From Anas platyrhynchos (Eukaryota > Chordata > Aves > Anseriformes > Anatidae): a stretch of DNA of 64,000 nucleotides. The notes below the pieces were generated by a model. The model worked only from the letters and a program-made list of their open reading frames with translations, searched no databases and was not told the DNA's origin. Below, piece after piece: positions 43,989 to 55,397 of this stretch. The stretch lies in the NCBI RefSeq assembly GCF_047663525.1, contig NC_092601.1:19181501-19245500 (forward strand), written 5' to 3'. The translations under genes were made by a program, and so were the position numbers. The first letter of the stretch is position 1, and every line of letters begins with the position of its first letter.

Positions 43989-45422
43989 GTGAGTCCCCCT
44001 CTGCGCGCTGCCCCCATCCCCAGCAGCCCCCAGCTGGCAGCAGGCCGAGGGGTGGCAGCCCCGGCTCCCTGCACGGTGGCACCCACCTGGGCACCCACAC
44101 GAAGGGACACGGGCACTGCCCAGCCTGCTGGCAAACACGGTGACAGGCTGAGGGGTCCAGCGGGTGCAAGCACTGAGGTCTCCGGGCTGGCTCAGCTGCT
44201 GACACCCCGGGGGAAGGGACCCCGGCACCCCCTGCCCCTCCTGCGGGGCTGCTGCTGGTCCGGGCGCTGCGCTGAGCTCCCCGTTTTGTAGCTCCCCATG
44301 GGGAGCCATCGGCTCTGCTCACCCAGCTAGGAGGGGAGTGCTCCGAACGGAATTGGTGTGCAATTTTAGGAGCTGAGCGTTTAAGTTCTTCTCCCACCCC
44401 CTCCCACAGTTAAAACAAAAAGTCTATTTTAAAGCCCCCAGAATGGCATTTTAATGGGGCTTCTGTATCTCTGTGCTTTTAATAAGGGCCCTAAGAGAGG
44501 GATGAGCCCAAAGCAAGGCACGGTGTATTTTAGGTGCCTTTGCTTTAGCAGCAGATAGGGATTTGCTGCATTAATTGTTCGCTGCAGTCAGTTTGGAAGC
44601 TGAACTTCTGATAGGGCTTGTAGGAAAGCCCCTTCCCTGCATAGCTCTGGTAAGTGATCCCCAAGCGTGCAGACAGGCCCTGCCCTAGCTAATCCTGCTG
44701 ATTTAGGGATGGAGCCCAGCCTGGGGCTACAGCACCAGCCCTGCCGGGCTTTGGGTCTTGGGCTTTTTGTTCATTTAGATCATGTTCCTCCCCAAGTCAG
44801 AAAACAATTGTAATAAGTAAGTAAATGCAGCTGCAGTGGTTTGGGGACCCAGGTGACGGGTTCCTGACCCCAGTGGCTGGCAGTGCAGTGCCTGTGGGTT
44901 CGTTGGCAGCCCCTTGAGATCTGGGAGGTTTTCTGCAATCCTGAGGATCCGCTCTTATCCACAGCCAAAACCCAGAGGTGCCGTGCTTTGTAGTGAGGAG
45001 GGAAATTGCTAGTGCTAGCTGCATGACAAGGCTCAAGAGGTAGTTCCTTGAAATAGTGCAGGAGAAAAAAAAAGAAAGAAAAAAATAATTGTTTTAAAGG
45101 TTTTGTGCCTGGAGGCCTGAATCACAGGTCTTGCGTGGTTGATGCAGGGCTTGAGAGCAGCTCGGGAGAAAGAGGAGCAGCGGACACCCAAGGGGAGCAC
45201 TGCGGGGCTGCCCCCAGAATCGCATCTGTGAGGGCTGCGAGGGCGTCCTCATGGGGCTGGGACCCGGCCTGTGGCTGCCAGCCCCCCGCGGGGTGAGCCG
45301 GGCTGTGTGCCACCGAGCCCAGGGGTCCCTCCCCAGCAGGGTCCCCAAATCCAACCCGGCCCGGGGCTGCCATGGGGCTGGGGGTGCCGGCCCCTGACCA
45401 TGCCCCGCTCCTCGCCCCACAG
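43989..45422 (+). other. CACNG3: CACNG3 intron 2
   Basis: A 1.4-kb intron with GT/AG ends. The middle (about 44,330-44,660) is an AT-rich block that may be a conserved noncoding element. An A-rich tract lies at 45,064-45,088. No additional exon recognised. Confidence 0.85.
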
Positions 45423-45563
45423 GTGCGGTGAGAGCCTCCAGCATCTTCCCCATCCTCAGCGTGGGGCTGCTCTTCTTCGGCGGCCTCTGCGTGGCGGCCA
45501 GCGAGTTCTACAAGAGCAAACACAACGTCATCCTCAGCGCCGGCATCTTCTTCGTCTCGGCAG
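45423..45563 (+). CDS. CACNG3: CACNG3 coding exon 3
   Basis: A 141-nt exon coding residues 99-146. It starts with the end of an Arg codon, then [20 protein letters not shown], and ends FFVSAG. It carries transmembrane segment 2 (about residues 106-126), a short basic intracellular turn (FYKSKHN) and the first half of transmembrane segment 3 (from about residue 134). The acceptor is CCCCACAG (45,415-45,422) and the donor is G|GTAGGA at 45,564. Phase and length agree with the conserved TARP gene structure. Hydrophobic segments are uninterrupted and no frameshift is present. Confidence 0.96.
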
Positions 45564-46395
45564 GTAGGAGCTGCCCCGCGGGGCGGGAGCGGGGGCTCTC
45601 CGGGTGTGCTGCAGGTGCGCACGTGGGGACTCGAGATGGGACAAGGGGAGCTGGTGGCAGGCTGGGGGTCCCTCAGGCACTCACCCTTGTAAGTGGTCCC
45701 ATCCCGGGTGAAAAGTCCTCAGGGACAGTGAGGAAAACCCACAGTGGTCCTTGGCCAAGGGGCCACCTTGCCAGAAAGTCCTTTAAGCCCCACAGGGTGT
45801 CACTGGGGGAGCCCAGCATGGGTCAGGTTTTGGGGGGATCTGCCTTCGGCCACCACGGAGCACCCAGCCCTGGGCAGCAGGTGGAGGGGCTGCCGCAGTC
45901 CTACAGGAAAAATAACCCTGCCTTGAGAGGCCGTTCCTTCAGGATTGCTCATTTCTCTGCGCACTGTTCCCCAACGCTTCCACTGATTATTTTATGACAA
46001 TGTCTTTGTCTCAAGGAACTGCTCTATTTTGTGTTTTTCTTCTCCCCACAAAGAGACAAATTACTCTCCCTCCTTCGGCTGGCAGGAGCCGCTGATGCAG
46101 ATGAGAAAACAACAGAAAGAACATAATCGATTCATTAAGTAAATACAGGAATGCATCAGCCGCTCCTCAGCCTTACGACACAGCCCCACGGCTCTGCTGG
46201 CAGTGCAAAAATTGCCCAAATCCCAAACAAAGTCCCCAGGCTCTGCCAGAAATTAAGAGACGGAGCCGCTTTGCTTCCCGGAGCTCTCAGCCCTGACAAA
46301 ATGGGGCCGGCACCCCCCCGGGGCGCGGGGACACTCCCGTCCCCCCCATCCCTCTCCTGCTGCTGGAGCGAGCGCCTCTCCCTCTCCCCCTGAAG
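45564..46395 (+). other. CACNG3: CACNG3 intron 3
   Basis: An 832-bp intron with a GTAGGA donor and a pyrimidine-rich tract ending CCCCTGAAG. AT-rich sequence at about 45,940-46,170 contains an 8-bp inverted repeat (TTTGTCTC/GAGACAAA). No exon recognised. Confidence 0.88.
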
Positions 46396-46907
46396 GTCTC
46401 AGTAACATCATCGGGATCATCGTCTACATCTCGGCAAACGCGGGGGACCCCGGGCAGAGCGACTCCAAGAAGAGCTACTCCTACGGCTGGTCCTTCTACT
46501 TCGGGGCGCTGTCCTTCATCATCGCCGAGATGGTGGGGGTGATCGCCGTGCACATGTACATCGAGAAGCACCGCCAGATCCGCGCCAAGTCGCACTCGGA
46601 GCTGCTGAAGAGGTCGGCCTTCACGCGCCTCCCCCCCTACCGGTACCGCTTCCGCCGGCGGTCCAGCTCCCGCTCCACCGAGCCGCGGTCCCGGGACATG
46701 TCGCCCGTCAGCAAGGGCTTCGGCACCATCCCCTCCACCGACATCTCCATGTTCACCCTCTCCAGGGATCCCTCCAAGGTCACCATGGGGACGCTGCTCA
46801 ACTCCGAGCGGGACCACGGTTTTTTACAGGTCCACAACTCCATCCCCAAAGAGTTCAAGGAGTCTTTGCACAACAACCCGGCCAACAGACGAACCACGCC
46901 GGTCTGA
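46396..46907 (+). CDS. CACNG3: CACNG3 coding exon 4 and C-terminus
   Basis: A 512-nt coding part for residues 146-315, stop TGA at 46,905-46,907. It holds the rest of transmembrane segment 3 ([12 protein letters not shown]), the second extracellular loop ([17 protein letters not shown]), transmembrane segment 4 (about residues 178-200) and a long cytoplasmic tail. The tail has a basic, arginine/serine-rich segment ([20 protein letters not shown], about 227-246), the type phosphorylated in TARPs to control binding to membrane lipids and PSD-95. It ends in RRTTPV, a class I PDZ ligand for PSD-95 family scaffolds. With exons 1-3 the protein is 315 residues, the length I recall for human gamma-3. 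All phases agree. Confidence 0.97.
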
Positions 46908-47434
46908 GCGGGGCCCCGCCGCCGGGCAGCGTGCAGAGGCGCCTTGTCAGGCTGCATGACATGATCCTCGTGACGGTGTAACCCGTGAAACCCCGTTTTT
47001 AAGGACAACCCCAGCAGGCTCCCCGTGCCCCTGCCCCGGCGGGGGGCTGGGTTTCTCTCCCGAGCCACCCACCCGGCTGCCCCACAGCCAGGCTGGGACT
47101 GCCGCCCGCCCCCGGCACCGAGGGCACCGCGCTGCGCCGCGTCCCCGGCCACGGCGCCCCTGAAGACTGGCTGGGGGCTTCCCAAAGTCACCATCGTTAA
47201 TGTTGATAATAACCGCAGTGTTACCTTAGCTGTATGTCCCCATGGAAATGCTGGCGACAGCCCTGTCTGTGAGAATCCCCATCCGGTAGTTACATTTAAG
47301 CGAAACTGCCTGGAAGTCCGGAGTGTGAAGCACTGAGAGGGTAACGTAACGATGCTCGTGTTCCTGAAACCATGTCCCCCGTTGTGATGGATGGAGTGCT
47401 CGAGCTGGGTTTCTTTATGGCGTTTCGTGCATGC

Positions 47435-47440
47435 ATTAAA
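47435..47440 (+). terminator. CACNG3: Candidate proximal poly(A) signal ATTAAA
   Basis: Common variant hexamer about 530 nt after the CACNG3 stop, followed by T- and TG-rich sequence. Confidence 0.45.
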
Positions 47441-47514
47441 TAGCTTGGAATTCAATTTTGTCATGTCGGGTTGGAAGAAACATCCTTTTGCAAATTTCTG
47501 TGGTCTTGAAAGGG

Positions 47515-47586
47515 CTTCTTTCTTTCTTTCCTTCCTTCCTTCCTTCCTTCCTTCTGTCTTTCTTTCTTTCTTTCTTTCCTCCCTCC
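47515..47586. repeat. CTTT/CCTT tetranucleotide microsatellite
   Basis: About 70 bp of pyrimidine-only tetranucleotides: TTTC, then TTCC, then TTTC again after a single G interruption near 47,555. It lies just downstream of the proximal CACNG3 poly(A) signal and can form H-DNA. Confidence 0.95.
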
Positions 47587-47876
47587 TTTTGGTGCATTCT
47601 GACCATGAAAGGACTCAGGAGCAGAATTCCTCCAATGACTGGTAGCAATTAGCCAGCATTTAATTAATCTCTAATGTTGCAAGAAAACGAAATAACTCCC
47701 TAAAATTAATACACACGCAGCCACAGAATACTGTCTGGGCGAATCGAGAGGCAACGCTTGAGCCGGTGGTACTTCGGGAGAAGCTGAGTTGTGGCTGGGC
47801 CTCTGGCTATGGTTTGTATGCTGATGGTGTATGATTCTATAATGAACATGACCAGGAGATTGACGAGAAAAATAAC

Positions 47877-47882
47877 AATAAA
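47877..47882 (+). terminator. CACNG3: Candidate distal poly(A) signal AATAAA
   Basis: Canonical hexamer about 970 nt after the stop, at the end of an AT-rich stretch. GC-rich intergenic sequence begins soon after. Confidence 0.45.
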
Positions 47883-47900
47883 ATTGTCCAAGTTTGGCAA

Positions 47901-50900
47901 GCAAGTTACTTGGCTGAATGGGCACCAGGATGCAGCGTGCATCGCGGGTGTTTATCCCATGGCGGTGGGGAGGGGGAGATGCTCTGGGTCCCTCCATACT
48001 GGATGTTTTTGGGCACAAAGAGCAGTGGGGCGAGCACCTCTCCCACCCTGCGGAGAGCCACCAGCACAGGCCGGGGGGGCTGCAGGGCTGGCACCATGCA
48101 TGTGGCCATGGGTCTGTCCAGAGCAGAGCTTGGCTGCAGGAGGCAGCGCCTGCGCAGCAACTCTTGGTGCAACGTGTCCCTTAATTGAGGTTTATTTAGC
48201 CATCTGACAAAACTGATGGATTTCTGGGGGGGTCGGTAGGTGACCGCAGGTGCTGGGGGCCTGATGAGCCCCGTTTGCTCTGCGAAATGGAAGCACCGGG
48301 TGCTGCTCCGTGCTCCTGGCAGCCAGCGGCCCCACGGCATGGCCACGCGTGGCTTCGGGCGGGTGCCTTGGCTTCCTTGGGGCTTATTTGCTACTATTGC
48401 AAGGGGGTGGTGGCAAGGAGCCCTATTCAGATGCTAATTAGGCCTCTTAATTGCCACAGTCGCTGATTGCATGTATTAAAAACAGCCGAGGAAGTGTAGC
48501 ATTCTGATCCTAGGGAAATATTTAAAAACAAAGTAGTGAAAGGGCTCGCTGCGTAAAATGCAGAAGCAGCAGCATTTTAATCTACCTGGCAAGCAATCGT
48601 CAGCCTGCGAGGGCTCTCTGCAGCTCACAGCACGCAGCCTCCTTCATCAGGTGGTTGCCCTGAAGAAGGCCACCTGAGCACGTGCCGGGGTTGTTTTGGG
48701 GAGCTATCCCAGTGCCTCGGACCTCTGGCAGTGGCTCCGGGCTCACCCAGCAGCCTGCGCCCCTCAGACCCCCAGCAAACCGCCCAACCTGCCCCATCTG
48801 GCAGATGTGGTCAGCGTAGTGCCAGGAGCGGGGCGTGCTGAGGACTGCCCTTCAGCAGACCTTTAGGACTCTGTGAGCAGAACCCCCGGTGCTGTGTGGG
48901 CTGAACACCACAGCGAGATCCCCGCGGTGGGCACGGAGGGGCTGACCCCACACGGTGTTACCAGGGCAGGGGCAGGAGCCTGCCCTGAGGAATCCCTGCC
49001 TGCTCACCTCTGGGCTGTGCACACGCACGTGCACGCTTTGTGGCTTAGAGGAACGTATTTGTCAGACTTACATCTTCAGAAAACGTTCTCCAGCTGACTC
49101 ACCAAATACTGCGGGTAAGAAGCCCTGTGCGTCCCTATCAGGAACAGCGAGGTGTGTGAACAGGGTGCATTTTTAATTAAAGCCAAGCCCCACGCTGGCG
49201 GAGCAGTGCGGCCCGTGCTGGCCGGGAGGCTCGGCAGCAGAGCAGAGCGCTGGGACTGGCTCGGCACGGCAGGAGGCATCGATGGCCAGGAAAACATGTG
49301 GCCAGCTGCAGATGGATTAGCTCCCGTGTCGTGGCAATTGTTAATAATCCAACCCACCGTGCTGTTATCATGATCAATACTGCCGTCGCTGTGTTATTTC
49401 CTGCCATTTTGGTGGCCACCAGGAGCCCCATTTGTTGGGGCAGGAACGCTGCGTGCCACCTCCTGGGCAGGCGCAGGACTCCCGGTGCCTCGGGTGTCAT
49501 TAAAGCCACGTTCAGGGCAATTTGTGTTGCTGTTGCTTGTCTTGAGGGCCAGTGAGCCAGGGGATGGGTCAGCAAAGGATTGTGCTTTGTTTCAGAGAGA
49601 GGATCGATTTTCCAAAGTTATCCCCTAAGTCATGGAACAGAAGCAGGAGGTGCCCCCAGTACGAGGTCTTACTGCGGGGTGGCCACGGGGCAGGTGGTGC
49701 AGGAGCAGCCGGACAGCACGGGTTTGCCTTCCTTGGGGCTGAATTTGTGACCTGAAACATTTGGTTTTGTTTCTGAGGCACCCTAACTCCAGCTGTTGTT
49801 CCTTCTGATGCCGTTGTCCTTTTGTTTCACCCAGTGCAGCCAGCTCACCTCACCCCGGTCAGCACAAAGCGCCGCTGCTGCTGGCTGCACAACTCGTACA
49901 GCCGCTGTGCCTGGTGCTGTGCTGGGAGGTGTTCATGGCAGAGGGACAGGACGGGGACCTGGCTGCAGAGCAGCAAATCCAAACCCTGCTGTGCTGCTGC
50001 CCTTGCTTGGAAATGAGACCCCACGGCTGGAGGCTGCTGTGCAGGAGGGGTTTGGGTACCGCTGCTGGAGCCCATCGGCCCCGCCTGGGGCAGCAGCAAA
50101 ACATCCCCGGCATGGGGACCATGGGCAGCCTGTGCCAGCACCAGCAGGAGCCTGCCCCCGGCACGGAGCAGAGCTGGGGGTCCCAGGCTGGCAGCCCCCC
50201 TGCCCCGCCAATGGGCACCACCGTGCCGCTGCCCCCGTGCCGCAGGGGCTGAGCCGAGCCGCAGCCTCCCCTGCGAGACCGAGGCGCTTGTTTGTGAAGG
50301 GAGGCCGGGCAGGCGGTGATTGAAGGTGTTTACTGCCACGTGTAATATCTTTCCTTCGTGCCGATGTCTTTCCCCTGAAAGAGAAAATCAATACCCAGGC
50401 TAAATCTGGAGGCTTCAATATTTTTCACAGAAGTGCAAATCAATATGGATTTCTTAACAAGTTTAATTTCGATACCTGAAAGTGCACATTCTGCCTATTT
50501 CCTGACCTTTCCAATCCTTTGGGGAGAAAGATTAAAAAGATTTGTTCAAATTCAAGAAATTGAATCAGCAATTGCCCCATTACCGTTTCCTTCCTGCCAG
50601 ACCTTGATAAACAGCGTGATGGCCCATCCTAGCCACATGGCCCACGGCACCTCACCCCGTGCCACTGCTGACAGCCGTGCCGTCCTGCCCTGACCCATGA
50701 GGCTCACATCCATACCCCAAAATCCAGAGCTGCAGCCAGCACAGGAGCAGCAGCCCCGGTGGCAATGAAGGGACAGGAGCCAGCTATGGGCAGATGTCCC
50801 CACTGCCCCTTCTCACGTCACACAAACCAACCCAAGCCTACACTCGTTTTTGAACAGCTTGATTTAAGGGTGCTGCAGTGCTCTGGAGCAGCTCTGTATT

Positions 50901-51599
50901 TATCGTGCAGAGCCTTTGTGCAGTTTCAGATCACCGTGTGATCACTGTAAACGCTGCAAAATGAGCGCAAGCTGTGGGCTCGTCTCACCTGAGCTTCAGG
51001 TAACGTTGTGGTTGCCCTTGGAGTGATCCTGCTGAAAAAGACCAACTTATGTTACTAAAGCAGAAGTGTCTGTGAAGGTCAGCGCCTGCTATTTCAGTGT
51101 CACCCCAGCAGTGGCTGTTGCCACAGGTTGCTCGTGGCTCATCCTGCACAGCAGGGAGCTGCACGGGGGGTGCGTGGGGCCGGCCCAGGACAGCGGGGGG
51201 CAGTGGGACAGGGACACTGCAACCCTTGCAGTGGTCGCTGTGGGCTTATGTTCCCGCTTGCTCAACTCAAAAACTCAAGGGAGGTTTTTAATTGCTGCAT
51301 TTGTGTTGTGGTAGACAGAAGACCCAGCTACAAGCTGCCTGCTGCCGGCCGGTGGGAGTTGGCACCAACACAAACATGGAGGGAAGATGTCACCAGCGGT
51401 GGCTGCAGCCGAGCTCTTCTTCTGACCCTTTTTTTCCAAGCCCAGCTCTGCAGGTACCTCTGATAAACGTGCAGCTTCCCCATGGCTTGCTGTAGGGGAA
51501 AGCTCCTCAACTCAGTTCCTCCAGAGCCTCTTTGGACCCCTTGGTTGGTACTTCCTCAACATTGTCCTTTGCCCTCTCTTGCTGTGATTTGTTTGTGTG
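47901..51599. other. Intergenic sequence downstream of CACNG3, part 1
   Basis: No gene recognised. AT-rich islands at about 48,430-48,610 (containing CTAATTA and TTAATTGCC), 49,290-49,420 (GGATTA at 49,314 and TAATCC at 49,345 as inverted bicoid/OTX-type sites) and 50,390-50,600 are candidate regulatory elements. Between them the sequence is GC-rich with chance open frames. Confidence 0.5.
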
Positions 51600-51960
51600 T
51601 TTTATTTTTTTACTGTTAGAAATAGCTCATGAAAGCCTCGGTAAGTCCAAGCAATTTATATCATGTGTTCATTATTTTCTGGATGGACAGTAATGGCTTC
51701 TGTGGTGCCATTACTATCTGTCATCTAAATCCAAATGCTGAGGTGCTTTAAAGGGCAGCCTTTCATTCCGGGGCTGCAGTAGCTACTCCAGCATCGTTTC
51801 CTTCTGCTGCGAGAGCCTGCACGCCGTAAATCTTCGGCTGGCCATGGCCACTAACCCCAGCTCTTAAAAGTTCCCCAGAAAATTTTCAATGAACGAGACT
51901 TTCACCTGCTTTTAGAGTGAAGTCTCACTGCTAATAAACTTGTCACTCTGCCATGAACAT
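51600..51960 (+). promoter_or_regulatory. AT-rich element with a strong hairpin
   Basis: An AT-rich island 4.7 kb downstream of the CACNG3 stop. It includes a 9-bp perfect inverted repeat, AGTAATGGC (51,689-51,697) and GCCATTACT (51,707-51,715), with a 9-nt loop. After one mismatch, six further pairs (two of them G-U) extend the stem. No coding sequence recognised. Confidence 0.4.
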
Positions 51961-54900
51961 CCCTTCAGTCACTAGAGAAGAAAAACCTCCTTGACGCACC
52001 CACGCTTGCATTAGAGGGGGTGTCGGGAGCAGGGGTGCTGTGGGGGGGAGGCAGGTTGCAGGGGGGGGCTGGCCCAGCCCCCCTAATGGGTGCTGTAGCC
52101 CTGGGAAGCAGTGATGCAGGTAAGTGCAATTATAAATTAATTAGTGCTGGGTTTCATTGCCTGTTCCTGCCGGTGGCTGCAGCCTTGCATTGATGGTAGC
52201 CAAGGCGTTTTTTTTTAAATCAAGCATTCTTCCCTTTTCCTTGATAAACTGGTTTCTATCAGCAGTCCAAAGGAGCTTGCCAAGGCTATGAATTATTCCA
52301 GGCTTGCTCTCACCCTGCCCAGTACAGGACAAGTCTGATAGTGAACAGTGCTGGGACTGCACAAGCTGTTCTCCCTTTCTGTCTCTTCTGGGCTTTGTCA
52401 GTTTTGGGGCTGTCTGGTTCAGCCTCCTTCCATCAGTCAGCATCATCCTGTGGCATCAGCCTAAAACAATTGCAGACCGAGCTGTAGGTGCAAGGCAGGG
52501 CAAGAATTTGTGGTGTTAGCCCAGGTTATCTGATTTGCAAAGTTAGTGTCTCAATTAACAGAGGGTCAAATTTAGCAGTAACTGAAGGGAACGGAGGCAC
52601 CTTGTCCTCACTCGCACATGCCTCCTCCTAGGGCCAACCGGCTGCACCTTTTTGTTCTGTTTTTGTCCATTTACAGCATTTTTTTAGCCTCTTATTAAGC
52701 AACTTTCTCTCCATCCTCTGTGGTTTCCTTAGTTACTCCGTGCCTTGCAGCACCGTCAGTGCTCACGGCGCTGCCACAACACCGACGTCTCCTGTGCCAG
52801 GGGCTGCCCAGGTGGTGCTGGCTCTGCGGGGCCAGACGCAGGCCCACGGCCACATCTGCCTTGTGGCAAAACTCTGCGATTGATGCAGCCCTGGGAAGCG
52901 CTCACAAGCACACGCGGAGGGCTGTAGGCAGCCTGCTGGGCTATTCCAGGAGCACTGCGCCAGCGCCTGCTGTGCCAGCACCGTGGCTGCTCGCTTCTAA
53001 CCACAGCGGTGGCCCTGTCCTGTGACAACGACACCATCCTGGGGGGCTCAGAGCCCGCAGGGGTGCCGGTGCCTCCCCCCAGGACCATGCACCACAGCCG
53101 TGCCTGGCCCAGCCCCGCGGCACCCCGCACAGCATCTCCGGCTGTGCCTTTCTGACAGCGCGGGCTCTCCTTGGAGAACCCAAGTTTCTGCTTTCTTTAA
53201 TAACCCCTAGGTCCTCTGGAAAACTGCAATGAGTAGCATTAAGAAGCAACTTGGTAAGTTTATTTTGATGAAATACAATAATTATCATGCTTAGCAGCTG
53301 TTGCTATTTAAAATAAGAAAAAACGGGGCTTGCATTGAAAATGTTTTGTAAACCATGTGCACCAACAATCTGTTCCAATGAAACCAGCCATTATGGAAAC
53401 CGTATAATAGCAGGAGCTCATTATGGAAAGTTAAATTGCAAATCATATTTTGTTTCAAATGAGCTAGATGAATGCATAATTTGCCTCAAAGAAATAGTTT
53501 TGCAGTTCTCATCCTCCTGCCAAGAGCTGAAGCTCTCGGGCTGCAGCTGCTGGAGCGGCCTGATTGTCCATTTCAGACTACAGGAAGTTTTGGTTTCAAA
53601 GGAAGATTTGAAGTGAGAAGGGGAGGAACAAAAGCAAAGGAAAAAAAGGCAGAACGCCACCACTGCTTTCAGAGCAGAGCAGTTGCAAGTGCTCAGCAAG
53701 TTTCCTGCAGGGACCCCAGCGCCTGAGGGGCTGCGCGGGTTGGATTTGAGGGCAAACGAGCCAGGGAGAGGACTCACACGGCTGGGGCCATCCTGCTGTG
53801 ACCCACGGGAAGGAGCCACCATGCCTGGTACAGCGGGGTCTGGGCACTGACTCGGGGGGGGGGTCACTGCAGGGTGACCGAGGGGTCCTGGCCCTTCCCT
53901 CTCCAGAGCTCACAGCACCAACTTCCAGCCTGAAAATATTCTCCTTCCCTGGCAAGGGCATCATTCATGGGCATGGAAGTGGTTATTAATTATCCTTCCA
54001 TCCCTGGCTCTGTCCCAGTGACTCCTCGCAGTCCCCGTGCTGGTAGGAGGCGCACAATAAACGTCGTCAGAGCTCTGTATTTAGGCTCATCCATTTTCAT
54101 CAATTAAAAGCAATAGTAAATATTCCAGGGAGACTCTAAAGGCTGGCCTGCTCCTCCCCGAGGCCCAGGGGCTGGGGAGCACCCGCAGCTGATTGTTCAC
54201 CCTGGGAGCACGGCACTTTGGTGGCTGTGGGGACGCAGGTGCTGCGTGTCCCCAACCTGCTGGCCCCCAGCACCGAGGGGCAGACAGCGGCTGGGAGCCT
54301 CCCTGGGAGCCCAGCTCGGTGTGCTGGGGACGTCAGCCCCCACCTGTTCGTGTAAACCGTGACCGCTGTGCTTTACTGCCGGCCCTAAACGAGAGCATGT
54401 GTAGTAATGAAACTTGGCGGGGGATCCTGACGTGGCCCTATAAATCCTGCAGCTGATGGGGAGTGGAGCAGCGAGCCCGCAGCCCCTGGGAGCCCTCAGC
54501 CTCCTGCAATGAGGCAGCGGCCAGGACATGGGGACGAGCTGGGGGGTGGCCATCACCCACGGGACGGGGTTTGCCCCACACCATGCTGCCAGCGTGGCCA
54601 TGGGCTGCAGGACGGGGGCGTTTGCCCCCCAGCAAACGCCAGGCTAAGGGGGGAACCCCTGGGTGCAGTGTCTGAGCAGCCAAAGCGTGACAGCAGCCTG
54701 TCCTAAAGTCACCACCTGGGCACCTCCCTCCCCATTCCTGCCCCCTGAAGCTGCAAGGGCTCTCCGAGGAGCGTGGAGGTGCAGCGGGATGGGGCTAATT
54801 GGGGCAGCACTGACTGCAGGGGCTGGGGCAGCTGGGGGCAGGACCAAGGCAATTTGGCCAGGGCTGCAGGACCTGCTCCCACCCCCGGGCTGAGGCTGAA

Positions 54901-55368
54901 CTGAGGTCGCTGCAGCCCCTGGGGTGCCCCTGTGCTGAAGGAGCAGGAGGGCTGCGGTGCCAGGTAAGCCGCTCATCCGCTCATCCCCATCATCAGCCCT
55001 GCAAGCGCTGCCGGTGTCAGGGACGTGGCTGAGCAGAGGGTGCTGGTGTAATTCACGCAGGCTTGCAGCAAATGAAAAAGCAAGAAATTGGCAGCAGGTA
55101 AATTGTTGCTATTTGAACCTATAAAATAATGGAGAAAGAGCAAGCACAATGAGCAGTTCCATCACGAGCCAGGATGAATAAGGAGCGCAGGCTCCCCGCG
55201 CCCCGGGGAAGGCAGGCAAGCTTTGCAGAGTCCTTAAATGCGCCGTATATCTTCACAGAGAATTTCAAGCCAGTTAACCTAGCAGCAAACTGGCAAAAAT
55301 AATTGAAAAGGCTAACGGGTGTTCTGTAACCTTCAAGTAAATAGCAAATATTTAAAACTTCAGGCTCT

Positions 55369-55397
55369 CTTTTTTATTATTATTATTATTTTTTTTA
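55369..55397. repeat. TTA-repeat and T-rich tract
   Basis: Several TTA trinucleotides flanked by T runs within an AT-rich island. Confidence 0.85.

Larger units (their letters stand above)
46908..47900 (+). other. CACNG3: CACNG3 3'UTR
   Basis: GC-rich for about 250 nt after the stop, then balanced and AT-richer, as in many 3'UTRs. Candidate poly(A) signals are ATTAAA at 47,435-47,440 and AATAAA at 47,877-47,882. A CTTT/CCTT tetranucleotide array lies between them, so only the long form would include it. The exact end is not determinable from sequence. Confidence 0.6.

Noticed and set aside
44906..44950. Sequence resembling the end of a CR1 LINE
   Set aside because: It only loosely matches the remembered GATCTTGGAGGTC-type pattern; too diverged to call without a repeat search.
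46287..47464. Minus-strand frames of 176 and 275 codons over CACNG3 exon 4 and 3'UTR
   Set aside because: They are shadows of the GC-rich real exon on the other strand, with no recognisable domain or independent start context.
47829..47843. TATGATTCTATAATG, like the CR1 3' tail repeat
   Set aside because: Only one imperfect unit and no element body upstream; it sits in the presumed CACNG3 3'UTR.
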